Part shown: piece after piece, positions 11,555 through 22,601 of the stretch
Layout: every line of letters starts with the position of its first letter
Position numbering within the stretch: the first letter of the stretch is position 1
Source: Sipunculus nudus
Lineage: Eukaryota > Annelida > Sipuncula > Golfingiida > Sipunculidae
Direction of reading: 5' to 3'
Assembly (NCBI GenBank): GCA_026874595.1
Contig: CM049307.1
Coordinates: forward strand, 91,761,830-91,825,829
Length of the DNA: 64,000 bases
Notes under the pieces: generated by a model
Told to the model about the DNA's origin: nothing
Databases searched by the model: none
What the model saw: the letters and a program-made list of their open reading frames with translations, nothing else
Program-made: the position numbers and the translations under genes

Positions 11555-12729
11555 CACCGAGTCCAGTGATGTGACCAGCGTTTGACATTTTTTATGGGTT
11601 ACAGGTATGTTGATTTTTATACATTCAAAAATGGGTACGAGTCTAGAATTCAGGCTGTTGTTCTGGACACGTTGAGACACCACGGATACATGTGAAACGT
11701 TGTATAAATCCAACTAACTCCTTTGTACGTTAATGGTATCCTCTATCCTTCCCATGTACCTCTTACCCTGTAATAATGTACAATTTATCGGTACCACTAT
11801 AGAACGCGGGCTCCACCATAACAGGAGGAAAATATATGCGAACATGTTGTATTAATATACATAACTGTAGTTATCTATCAGGATTATGAATATACGTATG
11901 CTCTTACACTAATACTCAGATATTCCCTCATCCAGGCAGATGTGTACATATCAAATCCACATGACTTAAACTTTCACAGGCCAGACGCCATGTTGAATAT
12001 AATCTCGCTCAACACAAACTTGTCAACTTAACGGTAAACTATCTGCAACAAAGATATGCATAAATATCAGGTATATATTATTCATATATTGTATGTTTTC
12101 AATTATTTCTATAATATTTCCTTAATTTCTTCCTTTAACTTCAAACCACATAAGCCAACACCATGCCAAGGAATAAAATCTGGAAGTCGCCATGCATATA
12201 GGTCAGGTCTGCCACAGGAACACAATCCATATGCTACGCATGTAATACCACTCTGCTGACACGACCTCTCATGTTTACTATGTACTAAAGTCCACCAACG
12301 TAAATGCACTCAATGACTCTCTCCTCACCAATCAGCGCCAACAATGACCTTTTAGCTACTCCGCACGAACTATGCTCCCGCTTTCCATTGTTAAGCTGCC
12401 CACGTATAACAAAGGCAAGCAATACGTTGCGCAATTCTGGAAATCCCCTTTACATGCATTTCAACAGACCATACAATAAATGCACCTGTCATACCGACAC
12501 GTCATGCGTTTCAATAACAATCATATTTAAGTGTCTAGCACTAAATCCCTGTCTAATCTGTCTATTATTACATGTCAAGGTTATATTTTCTCATTTGTCT
12601 TTATTACAACCGCTATGATCACTGTGAATAATATTTTGATAACACGTACATACCTTAACTGTTACAAAACCAATGCTATGTACAACTCATCCACGGTTCC
12701 AAAAACAGTCAACCACAAAATTTACAATT
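11555..12729. other. Intergenic, no gene recognised
   Basis: Short open frames exist, including a cysteine-containing minus-strand one at 12109-12309, but none continues upstream or matches a family I know. Part of 12.1-12.7 kb may be the downstream non-coding part of the Merlin element that follows; its ends were not found. Confidence 0.35.
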
Positions 12730-12734
12730 GCCAA

Positions 12735-13498
12735 GACCACAGTTCCCACTGCATAGCTTGGCCGCGTCCCTCATGAAATTCAGGAACAAATCCCCTCAAA
12801 TATTCCGCTCTCGCCACATGTAGACACTGAGGTAGCCGTTAGATGTTCCTCTTTGCACCCATTTTTGGCATTGTCAGACCATGTTTTAATTTTTGCCAAG
12901 TACCCTCGATAGCATTCGTGTGACATCCTGTCTCGGGATTCTTAAATGTCACACTATGATTCACAGTCTGGTGAATGTAGCCTAAATCTTTCAGCCTGTC
13001 ATATGACCTCCAACAGTCTGAGTGTATTATTGATCCCCGGACGATGTGCTTCTGTATCAGAGGTATCAAAGTATCTGAGCTTCGGTCGGGAACTACGAAC
13101 ATGAACATCTTTTCTTTGTTATCTCTCTCCCGACCTCAAAAGACCCACCCACCTTTTACGCGATGTCCTCTGTGATATTTGCGTTTTCCGAATTTACTTT
13201 CATCTATTTCTACTATAACATTTGGTTCATCGCTCTGCACCCCTTCTCTACTTTCTCTTAAGAGAGTCTCCTCGCACACTTCTCTCCAAAAAGAAGACCA
13301 GTCCACAATAGTATTGGGACTCGCACCTGTCTCATACACAATTTGGTTATGTGACTGTCCTGTACACCATAAATATATCACTTCTAACACCTCCTCCAGT
13401 GTCAGTTTCGATAAGGAAAACCAAGTCCCATGTCGTAATGACAATTTCATATTATGTGGAGTTGGACTTTTTTTTACATCGCCAACGATAACGATCAC
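12735..13498 (-). pseudogene. Merlin (IS1016-like) DNA-transposon transposase, broken
   Basis: The minus strand encodes a DDE transposase of the Merlin superfamily. In order it has a helical N-terminal part (SKLTLEEVLEVIYLW, SPNTIVDWSSFWREV), the first acidic motif EIDESKFGKRKY, a RGHRVKGGWVF segment, HSDCWRSY with the second Asp, and HTNAIEGTWQKLK near the end. An in-frame TGA at 13136-13138 sits right after GGWVF; the frame continues unchanged into MFMFVVPDRSSD. A second break follows AKRNI (stop at about 12839): family-like sequence (YLSVYMWRERN, DLFLNFMRDA) resumes in another frame down to about 12735. The N-terminal zinc ribbon is not recognisable. No terminal inverted repeats were found. 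It is not functional as written. Confidence 0.85.
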
Positions 13499-13533
13499 TG
13501 TAATCAGTGCTCGCTACTGATACTTAACGCATC

Positions 13534-13555
13534 GGGGGGGGGGGGGGGGGGGGGG
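13534..13555. repeat. Poly(G) homopolymer, 22 bases
   Basis: An uninterrupted G run lies 36 bases upstream of the Merlin reading frame. It may be an expansion or an assembly artefact. Confidence 0.95.
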
Positions 13556-13574
13556 AACCTCGAAGCGTTCATAA

Positions 13575-13705
13575 GCCTAACTCCTTCGTTACATTTTTTT
13601 TGGGGTAACTCGAAATTTTCGTTAATTTCTTCTCGCTCGTCAATACCTCAAAACCGTCGTTAATTTAACGGATGGTTTGGACCGTCCGTTAAGATAACGA
13701 AAACG
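13575..13705. repeat. TTCGTTA/TAACGAA-rich inverted-motif region
   Basis: Several copies of CGTTAA/TTAACG and AACGAAAA occur in both orientations, for example CGTTAATTTAACG at about 13655-13667. A similar TAACGA/TCGTTA-rich patch lies at 21370-21450. They could be the subterminal parts of one element spanning the Harbinger genes, but the two patches do not align well enough to prove it. Confidence 0.3.
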
Positions 13706-14409
13706 CAACCGTTTCAAGATTTGAAGTCAGGAGGTATTTCATGGAGCGTTCTAGGTCCTTTTTAGTAAGAGAACAATGATTACTTTTTTTATGCCGCAAT
13801 ATATTACACTCATTTTTTCATTGCACTGAAAAAAATAAATTCATTATTTTCAATCTCTCCTGTAATTTCATCCAGCAAAATAAAGAAGTGAGATAAATTG
13901 ACAATGGATAATATCTGCGTTATTTACGACTTAAACTTGCAAAGTAAACCAGGAAGTAAATATTGAATTTGAAGCTTCTGTCACAACGTAAATGTTAGGT
14001 CTATTATAATGGCTTTAGGGGTCACGTTCAGATTACAGAAACCTTAATTCTTAACTCATTCACTGGCATTTAAGTTTAATTGTAACTGAACTTGAGCTGT
14101 CAACACAATGAAACGTTTTCTTCGATCATCGTGATATGTAACATTATCATGCAGGATTCAAAGGTGTCTATCACAGAATATGCGCAGGAGAATGATAAAC
14201 TTCAGGGTGTTTTTCGTGATCATTTCCTGTTCGCTAATATCGCAATTTTGAAAACATCGTGAAAATAAAAGCACCAGTATATTGTTGAGTACTGGGGAAA
14301 TGTGTATGAAAACCAGTAATAAAGGTAAAATTATTTTGAAAAATGCTTTATTACAATAAAATCACATATCACATTCATGGCATACAACTCGGATAAAAGG
14401 AAAACTAAT

Positions 14410-15085
14410 AAAAACTATTGAAAGTGCATGCTAAACCTCTCTAGTAAATATCAAGATGGCCAAACGGTTGAACAAAATTTTCGTCAGAATTATATATTGT
14501 GACTATATGTTTAGGCAAAATTCGACCAACTCCTCAACATTTAACACGGTATAAAAATAACAAGTGACTCCCTTTTATTGTTATTCTAACATCGTTTTTC
14601 CCAGATAAAACACTTGTTATGAAAATTACAAAAGACATTTGTCATAATTGCCCATTGTAATTATGTTGTTCAAAAAATTTAAAATATAAATACTTTTGAT
14701 CTTAATGTAAAATGATTTAAGGATTACAGTATAAAAAGCCTTCTACATGTGCATGTTAAACATCTCTGCCATATAAGAAATTACACACTTAACTAAAGAA
14801 GGCCATTCAGTTGAAAACAAAGTTTATCAACATTTTTTGTCCCAATTTTTTTTATTGTGACTAAGTGTCTGGCTAAATACCGATCAACACCGAATTTTTC
14901 CCATTATAAAAGTTATCAAATTACTCTTCATATTCCTATTCTAACCTCTTAGTTTTTCCATGAATATACACTTGCTATGAAAATTACAATAAAATTCAGA
15001 ACGTTTGTTACAATTGTCCTTGTGACTATGTTATTCTCTAAAGGTCTTATTGATGTTAATGATAATCAAAATTAAGTGTTAAAGT
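14410..15085. repeat. Degenerate tandem repeat, two units of about 340 bp
   Basis: Unit 1 (about 14410-14735) and unit 2 (about 14740-15085) share ordered blocks: GTGCATGCTAAACCTCTC versus GTGCATGTTAAACATCTC, AGTTGA/GGTTGA-AACAAA, ATTGTGACTA, GTTATTCTAAC versus CCTATTCTAAC, AACACTTGTTATGAAAATTACA versus TACACTTGCTATGAAAATTACA, and a CATTTGT/CGTTTGT-CA-AATTG end. A weaker third trace (GTTATGAAAATAATAAATATCAC) lies near 15222. No reading frame is conserved, so this is non-coding. Confidence 0.75.
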
Positions 15086-15624
15086 ATAAAAAGGATTAAA
15101 GTAAAATACTTCCAGTCTGAATTAATACTACACAAAGCCCTGGATATAATAAAAATCCCAGCTAAACATTGATCACCAAAGTTGTCCGAGGGAATCAGTC
15201 ATATTGTAGTTGAAATTACAATCGTTATGAAAATAATAAATATCACTAAGCATTTTTTACTAACAATTTTCTTTTGTTGCTATCGGATATAAATCAACAT
15301 TTTTATACAGTGTTGTTCCTGAAGATGTATCGCAAAAATAATTAAAAAAAATATATATATAATCTGAATGAGAGACAAATGAAGTATTATAGTATTAAAA
15401 CATTAACACGAATGGTTTCAAGTCTACTAATGTCAGCCTTGGAGTGTCTGAATTACAAAAGAAAGCTTTTATGCAAAGTTTTCTGCTCAGAGTTACCATC
15501 GTTTTATGATATGTACATAATGAAGATTGAGAAACAGCACTTAAAGTACTGCCCTGTTTTTAAGACTAATATATCTTAAACGAACGTTAAAACATATCGA
15601 GAGCCGTATAAAATGGCGACACAT

Positions 15625-15921
15625 TTATTTGATTACTGTTATAAAAAAAATGTAACCAAATAACGGAACGCTTGGTATAGCCTCCTTAAACGCTAGAATG
15701 TAGTCTTCTGTACAGGTACAGCTATCGCAATCATAGGGCTGTACACTCACTGGTGCTGTAAACAGCAATTTAGAAATTAGCTCAACAAAATGCATATCAT
15801 GCACATGACTGAAAAAGAGACAGCCTTCTTCTCTTCGTAGTACCCGTAGACCAAGGCACACTGAAATGTCCTCCATCTTCATAGCTTCCGCTTGTGAAGC
15901 CCAGCGTATGGCGCCCGCCAT
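15625..15921 (-). CDS. Hypothetical exon, possible last exon of an unknown gene
   Basis: A 98-codon minus-strand frame begins directly after a good splice acceptor (TTCTTTTAAATTTCAG then ATGGCGGGC). The protein has a mixed composition with CDSCTCTED and a hydrophobic C-terminus (VPLFGYIFFITVIK). I do not recognise it. It lies just downstream, on the same strand, of the Harbinger transposase and could be an unrelated host exon, part of the element, or chance. Confidence 0.25.
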   Translation of the reverse strand: MAGAIRWASQAEAMKMEDISVCLGLRVLRREEGCLFFSHVHDMHFVELISKLLFTAPVSVQPYDCDSCTCTEDYILAFKEAIPSVPLFGYIFFITVIK

Positions 15922-16181
15922 CTGAAATTTAAAAGAAATACCGTTACCCCGTCCTTACCTTTATAATCAGTTCAGCTATTTTATAATGAAAATGGACAAT
16001 AGTCAGATAATCAAGACAGTCACAGTACTTAAACATCAGAGCCTACACAAGACCAAACGTAACAGGAGCTAAACGCAACACTATAAATAATGAAAATATG
16101 GATACCAAGGGAAATGCCGATCACCGCTAAAAATTCTACACGGTATTTGAATGATCACTTTGTCTGTGCAAGACTTTTTTT

Positions 16182-17281
16182 CTAACCTCTCAGTGTACTG
16201 AAAAAAACACGGGCTATCAAGTCAGCTCGTGCTCGGACACCTTCATCAAAGTGATCTTCCCGCTGCTGATTTGGATCTCTGCATTCATTCTGGTCTTGGT
16301 CGTGCCCAATAGGGAGAGGCTTTTCATCCTCATCAGGAACGAGCTCTATTCTCCTAGCTATGCATAAATTATGTAGAACAGCTGTTGCTGTTATGATTCT
16401 GGTACATCTCTCAGGGGTATACATTAGGTGCCTGACAGACTTATCCAAGCATCTAAATCTGCTTTTCCACAAGCCGAAGGCCCTTTCTACTACACATCGG
16501 GTTTCCTATGGGCTTGATTGTACCGTCTTTCTTAGTCAGTAGACGGGCGGAGCATGGGTGTGAGCAGCCAAGGGCGAACAGCATACCCGCTGTCGCCCAG
16601 GAGCCATAGTCTTCTAAACTGCCCGCCCTCGAAGTCCCCTGCAAGTTTTGATATATTGAATATGTAACTTTCATGAGTACTGCCAGGCCATTTGGCAATA
16701 ATATTTCGGAATCGCAATGAGGAGTCAACTATCCCCTGCACGTTGATTGCGTAATATCCCTTGCGACAAACATAAACATGTTCATCCACAGGGGGCGCTA
16801 TTATGGGAACGTCTATGGCTCCGATTACCCGGGGCAACCCTCTCAGTTTGTAAAAACCCTCAGTGATTTGGCGCTGTTCCGTCAGTGTTCGTGGAAACTG
16901 GATATACGTGGATGCAAGTCCCCCCAAGATAGCAGTAGTAACTGCATGTTTTGAACGAGATACACTCATTCTACAAACATTAAGCGTATCCCCAGTTTCT
17001 GATTGGAAATTCCCCTTTGCGTAAAAACGCAGAGCTATTAGTACTTGCATTGACACAGGAAGAGAATTCGATCTTTTTGTTGGTCGTCGTAACTCAACCT
17101 CTAAATATTCCCATATGTCGATGAAACATACTCTATCGAGACGAAACCGAGCAATCAACTTTTCGTCTGTCATATAATCCAATGGATTTGTGCGATCTCT
17201 GATGATTCGTCCAACACGATGTCTCCTCCCCTGTAGCATCATGTAGGCTACAGCCATGGTTGAGATAAAGCTGAAAAGCAA
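16182..17281 (-). pseudogene. HARBI1-like PIF/Harbinger transposase, broken
   Basis: The DDE nuclease of a PIF/Harbinger element, reading right to left. The N-terminal 249 codons include RTNPLDYMTDEKLIARFRL, then GLPRVIGAIDVPIIAP with the first Asp (the common GAIDGTH is changed), KWPGSTHESYIF, and WLLGDSGYAVRPWLLTP with the second Asp. An in-frame TAA follows at about 16532. The region with the catalytic Glu (ERAFGLWKSRFRCLDK) is out of frame by an extra two bases near 16500. The C-terminal frame (RIITATAVLHNLCIARR, a typical family ending) is open from 16472 to 16182. The gene is dead by at least one stop and one indel. Its usual partner, a Myb/SANT-like protein, lies upstream on the same strand at 18.2-21.2 kb. 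Confidence 0.88.
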
Positions 17282-17845
17282 ATCATTGTGCTACAATTTC
17301 GTTCGGATTTAGGGTAAGGATAAAGTAAATATCTTCCCAATTCAAATTATCTTTTATGAATTATCATATACAAAACAAAAGGACCGAGCAGACCACTTGA
17401 GCAAAGGCTCGAAGATAGAATCGGGTTTGCTTTGCTAAGAAATACAAAATGATGTCTCGCCTCTTCAACTGTAGACAGTAAATATCTTGAACAGGACAAA
17501 GGCTGTTTTTAAATACACTGTATGAAAATATAATTTTTATAGAAACAGCCGAATACTCATAAAGACAGGAGACAGAAAGCCGGAATTCGAAACAAAAGAT
17601 CACATTTCTGACGGTAACCAGATTCAGACATTCAAAATACTCATTTTAGAATAGCCCACTTTTATTTCGAAAAGCAATGCTATAATCCTGAAACCACACG
17701 GTTAAATTGTGAAAAATATAGCACTCTTAGTGTTATTCAACTGGTAAAATTATAGATGAACGATAAACTTACACAGTTGTAATAAAATCATTAAAATTAA
17801 TAGACAGGATTTGATAAGAAAATAAAAGGTAAAATGAGCAGTATA

Positions 17846-17850
<5 letters not shown>
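17282..17850. other. Spacer between Harbinger transposase and MITE, no gene
   Basis: AT-rich, with a short minus-strand open frame (17364-17603) lacking any motif. Confidence 0.5.

Positions 17851-17876
<26 letters not shown>
17851..17876. repeat. (TA)n microsatellite flanking a MITE
   Basis: A short TA tract immediately left of the pogo-like MITE. Insertion into TA repeats is expected for Tc1/mariner/pogo elements, which target TA. Confidence 0.9.
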
Positions 17877-17878
<2 letters not shown>

Positions 17879-17881
<3 letters not shown>

Positions 17882-18063
17882 AGAACCTCCGAATTATGGA
17901 CACTGACGGGACCAGTAATTTTGCCCGCAATAGGGAGTTGCCCTTGGTAGGGAGGTCATATAATTCGAGAAATGCTTCCAGGGGACTGCCTGTAAGTGGC
18001 CGTAATAAGAAAAATAAGAAGGTGCCCCTAGTACAGAGGTGCCCGTAAAGAGAGGTTCCACTG
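17879..18063. mobile_element. Pogo/Tigger-like MITE, about 185 bp
   Basis: The left end reads AGTAGAACCTCCGAATTATG. The right end, reverse-complemented, reads CAGTGGAACCTCTCTTTACG. These imperfect terminal inverted repeats share a GAACCTC core typical of pogo/Tigger-type ends, and the element sits at a TA on the right side and next to a TA tract on the left. The interior has no transposase. The class assignment comes from ends, TA target and size. Confidence 0.55.
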
Positions 18064-18219
18064 TATATGTGTGTGTGTGTCGGTCTCTCCTTGAAACAAC
18101 AGAACATGCCAGTAGTAAACATACATTTGACATTTATATTATTCACAGATAAAGTTTGATAATATACCTTAAAGCATATGATATGTGTTTCCTTGGGATG
18201 ATGAGATGATGTGTTACAG

Positions 18220-18681
18220 TTAGCCTTCAGGCTTGAACTGCACACTGAGGATGTCGACAATATTACCAAGCTTTCTGGCTTTTTCTTCCTCCACTCTGAG
18301 ACGTGCCTTCTCAATAGTCAACCTTTCTTGTTCCACCTCTAAAAGTTTGTAGTCCCGCTTCCGAAACGGGAGCCTGGGGTTGTTTTCCTTTGGATGTGTT
18401 GCCTGCTTTCGTGTTTTTTTTTTTTGCTTGGTTACAGCTGTTCGTTCATTAAACTGTACAGCCTGACATACGCTCGAACTCGGTACCTGAGGGTATGGCG
18501 ATTCTTGGACGGACTGTGTACACCGGCCTATACCGGAGAATGGTCCAATACCAGAAGGTTCTAAAGCCTTGGCGTCGCACGAAATTAAACTGTGGTCGAT
18601 CGGTAACGCTTGAGAACTCACTGGCGCTTGACTGAAGCTGTCTTGACTCGAGATCTCGTCCTGCGTGTTGTTATTTTCATC
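18220..18681 (-). pseudogene. C-terminal exon of a Myb/SANT-like Harbinger accessory protein
   Basis: A good acceptor (GGGTTTCCTTGCAG, minus) opens an exon beginning DENNNTQDEISSQDSF. It is Ser/Pro/Gln-rich for about 90 residues, then basic (KQKKKTRKQATHPKE), and ends in a charged helix (LLEVEQERLTIEKARL, RVEEEKARKLGNIVDIL) before the stop at 18220. This plan, a low-complexity linker and a C-terminal charged helix, is usual for Myb/SANT-like accessory proteins of Harbinger elements. The DNA-binding part lies at 20.7-21.2 kb. This exon alone is open, but the upstream exon is frameshifted. Confidence 0.6.
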
Positions 18682-20700
18682 TGCAAGGAAACCCAAAGTT
18701 AAAATGCGTTGTCTTTATATACATGTGGTTCAGGGACGCTGAGCATGGCAATATGGCATGAGGTCTTTCAAGCACCATCAAATGCCAAAGGTGAAAAGGA
18801 AATATCCTCTATAAAGTCAGGTAAATCTTAAAGGAAGTTAAAAATAGAAGTCAGTAGAAGTCTCATAAAATTGATGAAACTTGGATGAAATGATTAATGG
18901 GAGTACATTTCCAACAACTGTTGCCTGAATTATTTGGAAATTATAGCTTGTGTCAATTTTTACTCAAAATGGGCCAATCGCAGTAAATATATTAAAATTA
19001 GGTCAATTTCAAAGAGACATTCCTTTCAAATTATTCACAGGGACAGGGACGTATCTGTACAGAACTACATCTGCTACAATTTTAAGGTCGAATTGTGAAT
19101 TGTTTAAATTATGATATCGAACGTCTACTATGTAAAGATAATTATTTCTTTGTATATTTTAAGAAGTGACCCAGGGGTCATGACGCTCACCTGACTGGAA
19201 CACATTCACAAAAGAAATTTTATCATCTGAATGCCAATGTTATTCCATTCAACTAAAGCATTAAACAAAATCACCAACATGCCAAGATGTCTGTATTTAT
19301 TAATTTAAAAAGTAGAGAAATCATGCATAAACATTTGAAAAAAGTGACATCAAAAGTCTGTAGAAACCGATAAAACATGCCATGCATATGCATACAACGA
19401 ATCACGATGATCAATGCATTAGTTGTTCAGATACTGGAGCTTTTGTATCAACATTTTCATTATTCTTAGGTGTACTTCTGAGCGCAGTAAATGATATATG
19501 GGTAACAGAGACCTAATTTCATGTTCCCCAGGAGACTTTTCATGGACCTCCCTATATTTGAATTAAGAAGACTTTAGGTCCAGCGGTTACGATTTGTGGC
19601 TGGTTGACGGACAGACGGGCGGGCGGACGGACGGACGGACTCCACGACAGCCAGACAGACGGACGGACGGACGCTTTAGCTCAGTTGAGTTTCAGTCAGC
19701 TGAGCTAAAAAACACACTAGATAAACGCCGAACCAACATCACACAGGTTGTTATTATCAACGTGGGTAATAACTTTTGACTTCTTTTAAAATAACCAAAA
19801 CTTATTGAACAAGGTTAGCAAACAGTACAGATCGATGATAAAAACGATCACGACAAGTTAGATGGACGAAACTAAAGACATATTTCAGGATGATACAATA
19901 GAAACTCCTCATATATGTGCAATTTTGACAAAAACACGTCTATAGATGGACATGAGGTGATATTGATTAAAGAAAGATGAATAATACAAAGATCGTTGGA
20001 CCTGCAAAATTGCAGTTAAATACCTCAAACTAAAAAGGCAGTATTTTCAACGAAAAGGAAAAGGTAGGTGGCACCATCTGACTAGTCTGTGATTGATCTA
20101 CACTACGTAAAAACAATTGCATTAAAATGCAAAAATAAAAAACAGGCTTATATACATCCATCCACTCCTGATATGTGGATGATATAACCCAAAGTAATCG
20201 TATGAATGGATGCCACGCAAATGGAGGTATCCAACTTCTATATACATAAACAATTTCAGCGAAATACATTGAATTCCTCCTGAAATATGGGCGGTTATCA
20301 CTAATACACCCAGATTCATACTGCACCAAACGGATTGCATGTGGCGCCACCAATCTTTGTGAGGCACCTGTTCCCATGAGACCCAATAATTGTGCTCGAA
20401 AAGATTGGTCCAAGGGTCTCAGAGGACTTCTCAGGAAACGCCAGTCTCTGTAAATTTATGCACGAAATTGCCTGAAAATTGTAAATGGGAACATGTTTAA
20501 GACCCCCTCCCCCCCAGGTGAAAATAATTTTTATTATATTCAAAACTGAATAAACCCCCAAAAAACTTTTAAACAACTTACCTGCTATAAAATCTTATAA
20601 ATCATACCTCTCAAACGATGTACAGCTCGAAAAAGGCACCCGAGCTAAAAGGGTTAATCCGGTTATGTTTCTGTAACCCCCCTACACACACACACACACT
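18682..20700. other. Presumed intron of the Myb/SANT-like gene, with repeats
   Basis: There is no convincing coding sequence. It contains an (ACGG)n-type microsatellite with hairpin (listed separately) and a CA tract at 20682-20698. A minus-strand open frame at 20030-20413 has no recognisable motif. Confidence 0.45.
19593..19712. repeat. (GGAC)n microsatellite plus hairpin
   Basis: Repeated GGAC units (about 19611-19672, interrupted by a CCACGACAGCC spacer) are followed by TTTAGCTCAGTTGAG and CAGCTGAGCTAAA, which form a short hairpin. The pattern TTGACGGACGGACGG next to an AGCTCA/TGAGCT stem is common in bivalve dispersed repeats, so this is probably one end of such a unit. Confidence 0.7.
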
Positions 20701-20739
20701 AAATCTGTCAGTTTTCTTAATTTGTTTAAAAGCTTTACC

Positions 20740-21152
20740 TGCTGTCAGCTGCAATTCCTCCGTGTCAATGCCGCCGTTAACACCTCCAATGGCCACCTCT
20801 CCAATTATAAAAACAACCTTTTCCTCGACGGGGGTTAAGACTGGGAGTTCTTGTGTGCCTCCACCCCCCTGTCTTTGCTGACAGCTTCCGGCGCTTCGCT
20901 TCTTTTTCCTTTGTTACACTTGACCAGTCCTGCCACTTCCTTCTTATTTCATCTGGCTGTCTTACTGTTTTCGATACAGCATTTAACTCTGTGTAATTTC
21001 CAACCAAGCTTCTTCTTGTGTGATGGTGCTATTGAATTTTTCTAGTACAATAACTGTTTTTTTTCAGAGACCTTTTCGGCCAGTGTTTCAAGTTTTATGG
21101 CCTCAAACTTTGGTTTTCTCTTTCTCCCGCCGCGAGAACTCATGATGCTTAC
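20740..21152 (-). pseudogene. Myb/SANT-like DNA-binding exon of a Harbinger accessory protein, frameshifted
   Basis: Reading right to left, the sequence encodes a basic start (MSSRGGRKRKPKFEAIKLE), a helix (KLETLAEKVSEKK), a short broken piece (TITQEEAW), then LNAVSKTVRQPDEIRRKWQD and WSSVTKEKEAKRRKLSAKTG. In another frame TPVEEKVVFIIGEVAIGG follows, ending at a GTAAAG donor near 20742. The order (Trp-bearing helices, RRKWxD, KTGGG, LTPxEExV, IGG) is that of the Myb/SANT-like family that accompanies Harbinger transposases. At least three frame changes are needed; two fall in or next to runs of A or G (8 A near 21060, 6 G near 20868). Confidence 0.7.
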
Positions 21153-21369
21153 CCAATACTTGCGCTCGCTAAAATGAACAGGATGCACCTGCACTGCCAC
21201 GTGTCCTGTAATATCCACGTGATCGTCTGATGTCAGCTCTAAACGTGCACCGGAAGTCACCCAGTAATGCTTACGAAAATTGGTAACGATAGTTCGTTGC
21301 TTAAAATGCAGATCCCACTTACGAAATAACAACGAAGGGTTTGGAGATACGCTCCTTGCTTTCTAGTTT

Positions 21370-21450
21370 GGTTCTCGTTGATATCTCGTTAAGGTACACC
21401 TAACGAATAAGATAACGACGATACTACAAAATTTCTCGATTTCTCGTTAT
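21370..21450. repeat. TAACGA/TCGTTA-rich patch
   Basis: Repeated CTCGTT, TAACGA and GATAACGACG motifs occur just upstream of the Myb/SANT-like gene. This is a possible subterminal end of the Harbinger element; compare 13575-13705. No matching terminal inverted repeat was found. Confidence 0.3.
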
Positions 21451-22289
21451 TATGTCGTGCTCCATAAGCCAGTTTATTGTGCATTCTTTTGATACAAAAA
21501 TGTCACGCACCAATTTTGTATGAGCAACATGATTTAACTCTCTGTCTATACCACCTTTCCTGTAACTTCTAAATTTGTAACATAACATTATTCGTACCAC
21601 GCCAATCAGTTTTAAACACGTTTACAAAAGATATATAAAATATCATTATTTGAAACGATATACCAATATACCGATAATATCGACACCCCTTTCAGATATT
21701 TCCACTACGGATATTAGTAACAAGGTTCAGAGAACTTTACCCATTTAAATCTTTGAAACCTAATTCACGAAAGAAAAAAAAAAAAAACAGACATTCTGAA
21801 TCCCTAGAGGTAAACACATTGCCAGATTAAACTTGATTCATTTTACATGGTTTATACAAATACTTATGATAATTGATGTTTATAATAACTTCCCAGGGCT
21901 GAGATGGTCGCGTTTAATATTCTCTATTAATGGAGGAAACCAGAGTACCAGGGTAAAGCGGTCCACTACAAGACAAAGCCACGCGGGAATTGCAAATGAA
22001 CCTTAAATTTAAAATCAACCAAAATGAACTTTCCGATCTCCCTCTATAAATATACATTCTAATAATTTTCTCCTCTTTCCTTGAATTCAACTCGAATGCA
22101 ACCGCGTCAAGTAAGGTGCTGTCACAATATGACTTTACAGGAATCCCGGTGAATGCTTGCACAAGATTTACTGATACTTGGAATGGGACTGAAAAAGCGC
22201 CATTTCGCTTGAGTTGAGCATTTGCATCAATTTTTCTTCATAACAATCGCATGTGCATCTAGGAAGTACTATCCTGTGTTGTAGGACTT

Positions 22290-22432
22290 GCTTCAAGGAT
22301 TAGATTTGAGTCCGGACCCAAGTCCACTTTGTAAGGTACTAGGACTCAGACTCGAGGGGCCTAGACTCGGGCTTGTACTCCGACTCGGAGGCAAGGACTC
22401 GAGAAAACTGGCCGAGAATCTCGAGTCCAATA
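22290..22432. repeat. GACTCGAG-rich repeat, copy 1
   Basis: Dense overlapping GACTCGAG, ACTCGGACT and GGACTCG words, with AGTCC on the other strand. Related copies are at 22695-22800, 37880-38015 and 58575-58770. Confidence 0.7.
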
Positions 22433-22601
22433 GAAGTAAAACTCTGTCAGATAATAAAATGATTTACGTTTATTAGCGAAGTAATAACAGAATATTACAG
22501 TATGATAACACTATATATACCAAGCTTTGTATAGCATTGTGAGCTATAAATGTAATTACCCATTATACGAAAAGCATGTTTAAACTAACTAGTAGCAGGA
22601 A

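Noticed and set aside
12109-12309. Minus-strand open frame with several cysteines (SCQQSGITCVAYGLCSCG)
   Set aside because: It does not continue upstream, lacks splice signals that make sense, and the cysteine spacing matches no domain I know.
20030-20413. 127-codon minus-strand open frame
   Set aside because: No motif, overlapped by another open frame of similar length, and located in the probable intron of the Myb-like gene.
13575-21450. One complete Harbinger element with subterminal TAACGA patches as its ends
   Set aside because: The two patches share short words only and do not align as inverted repeats; no matching 3-bp target duplication was identified.
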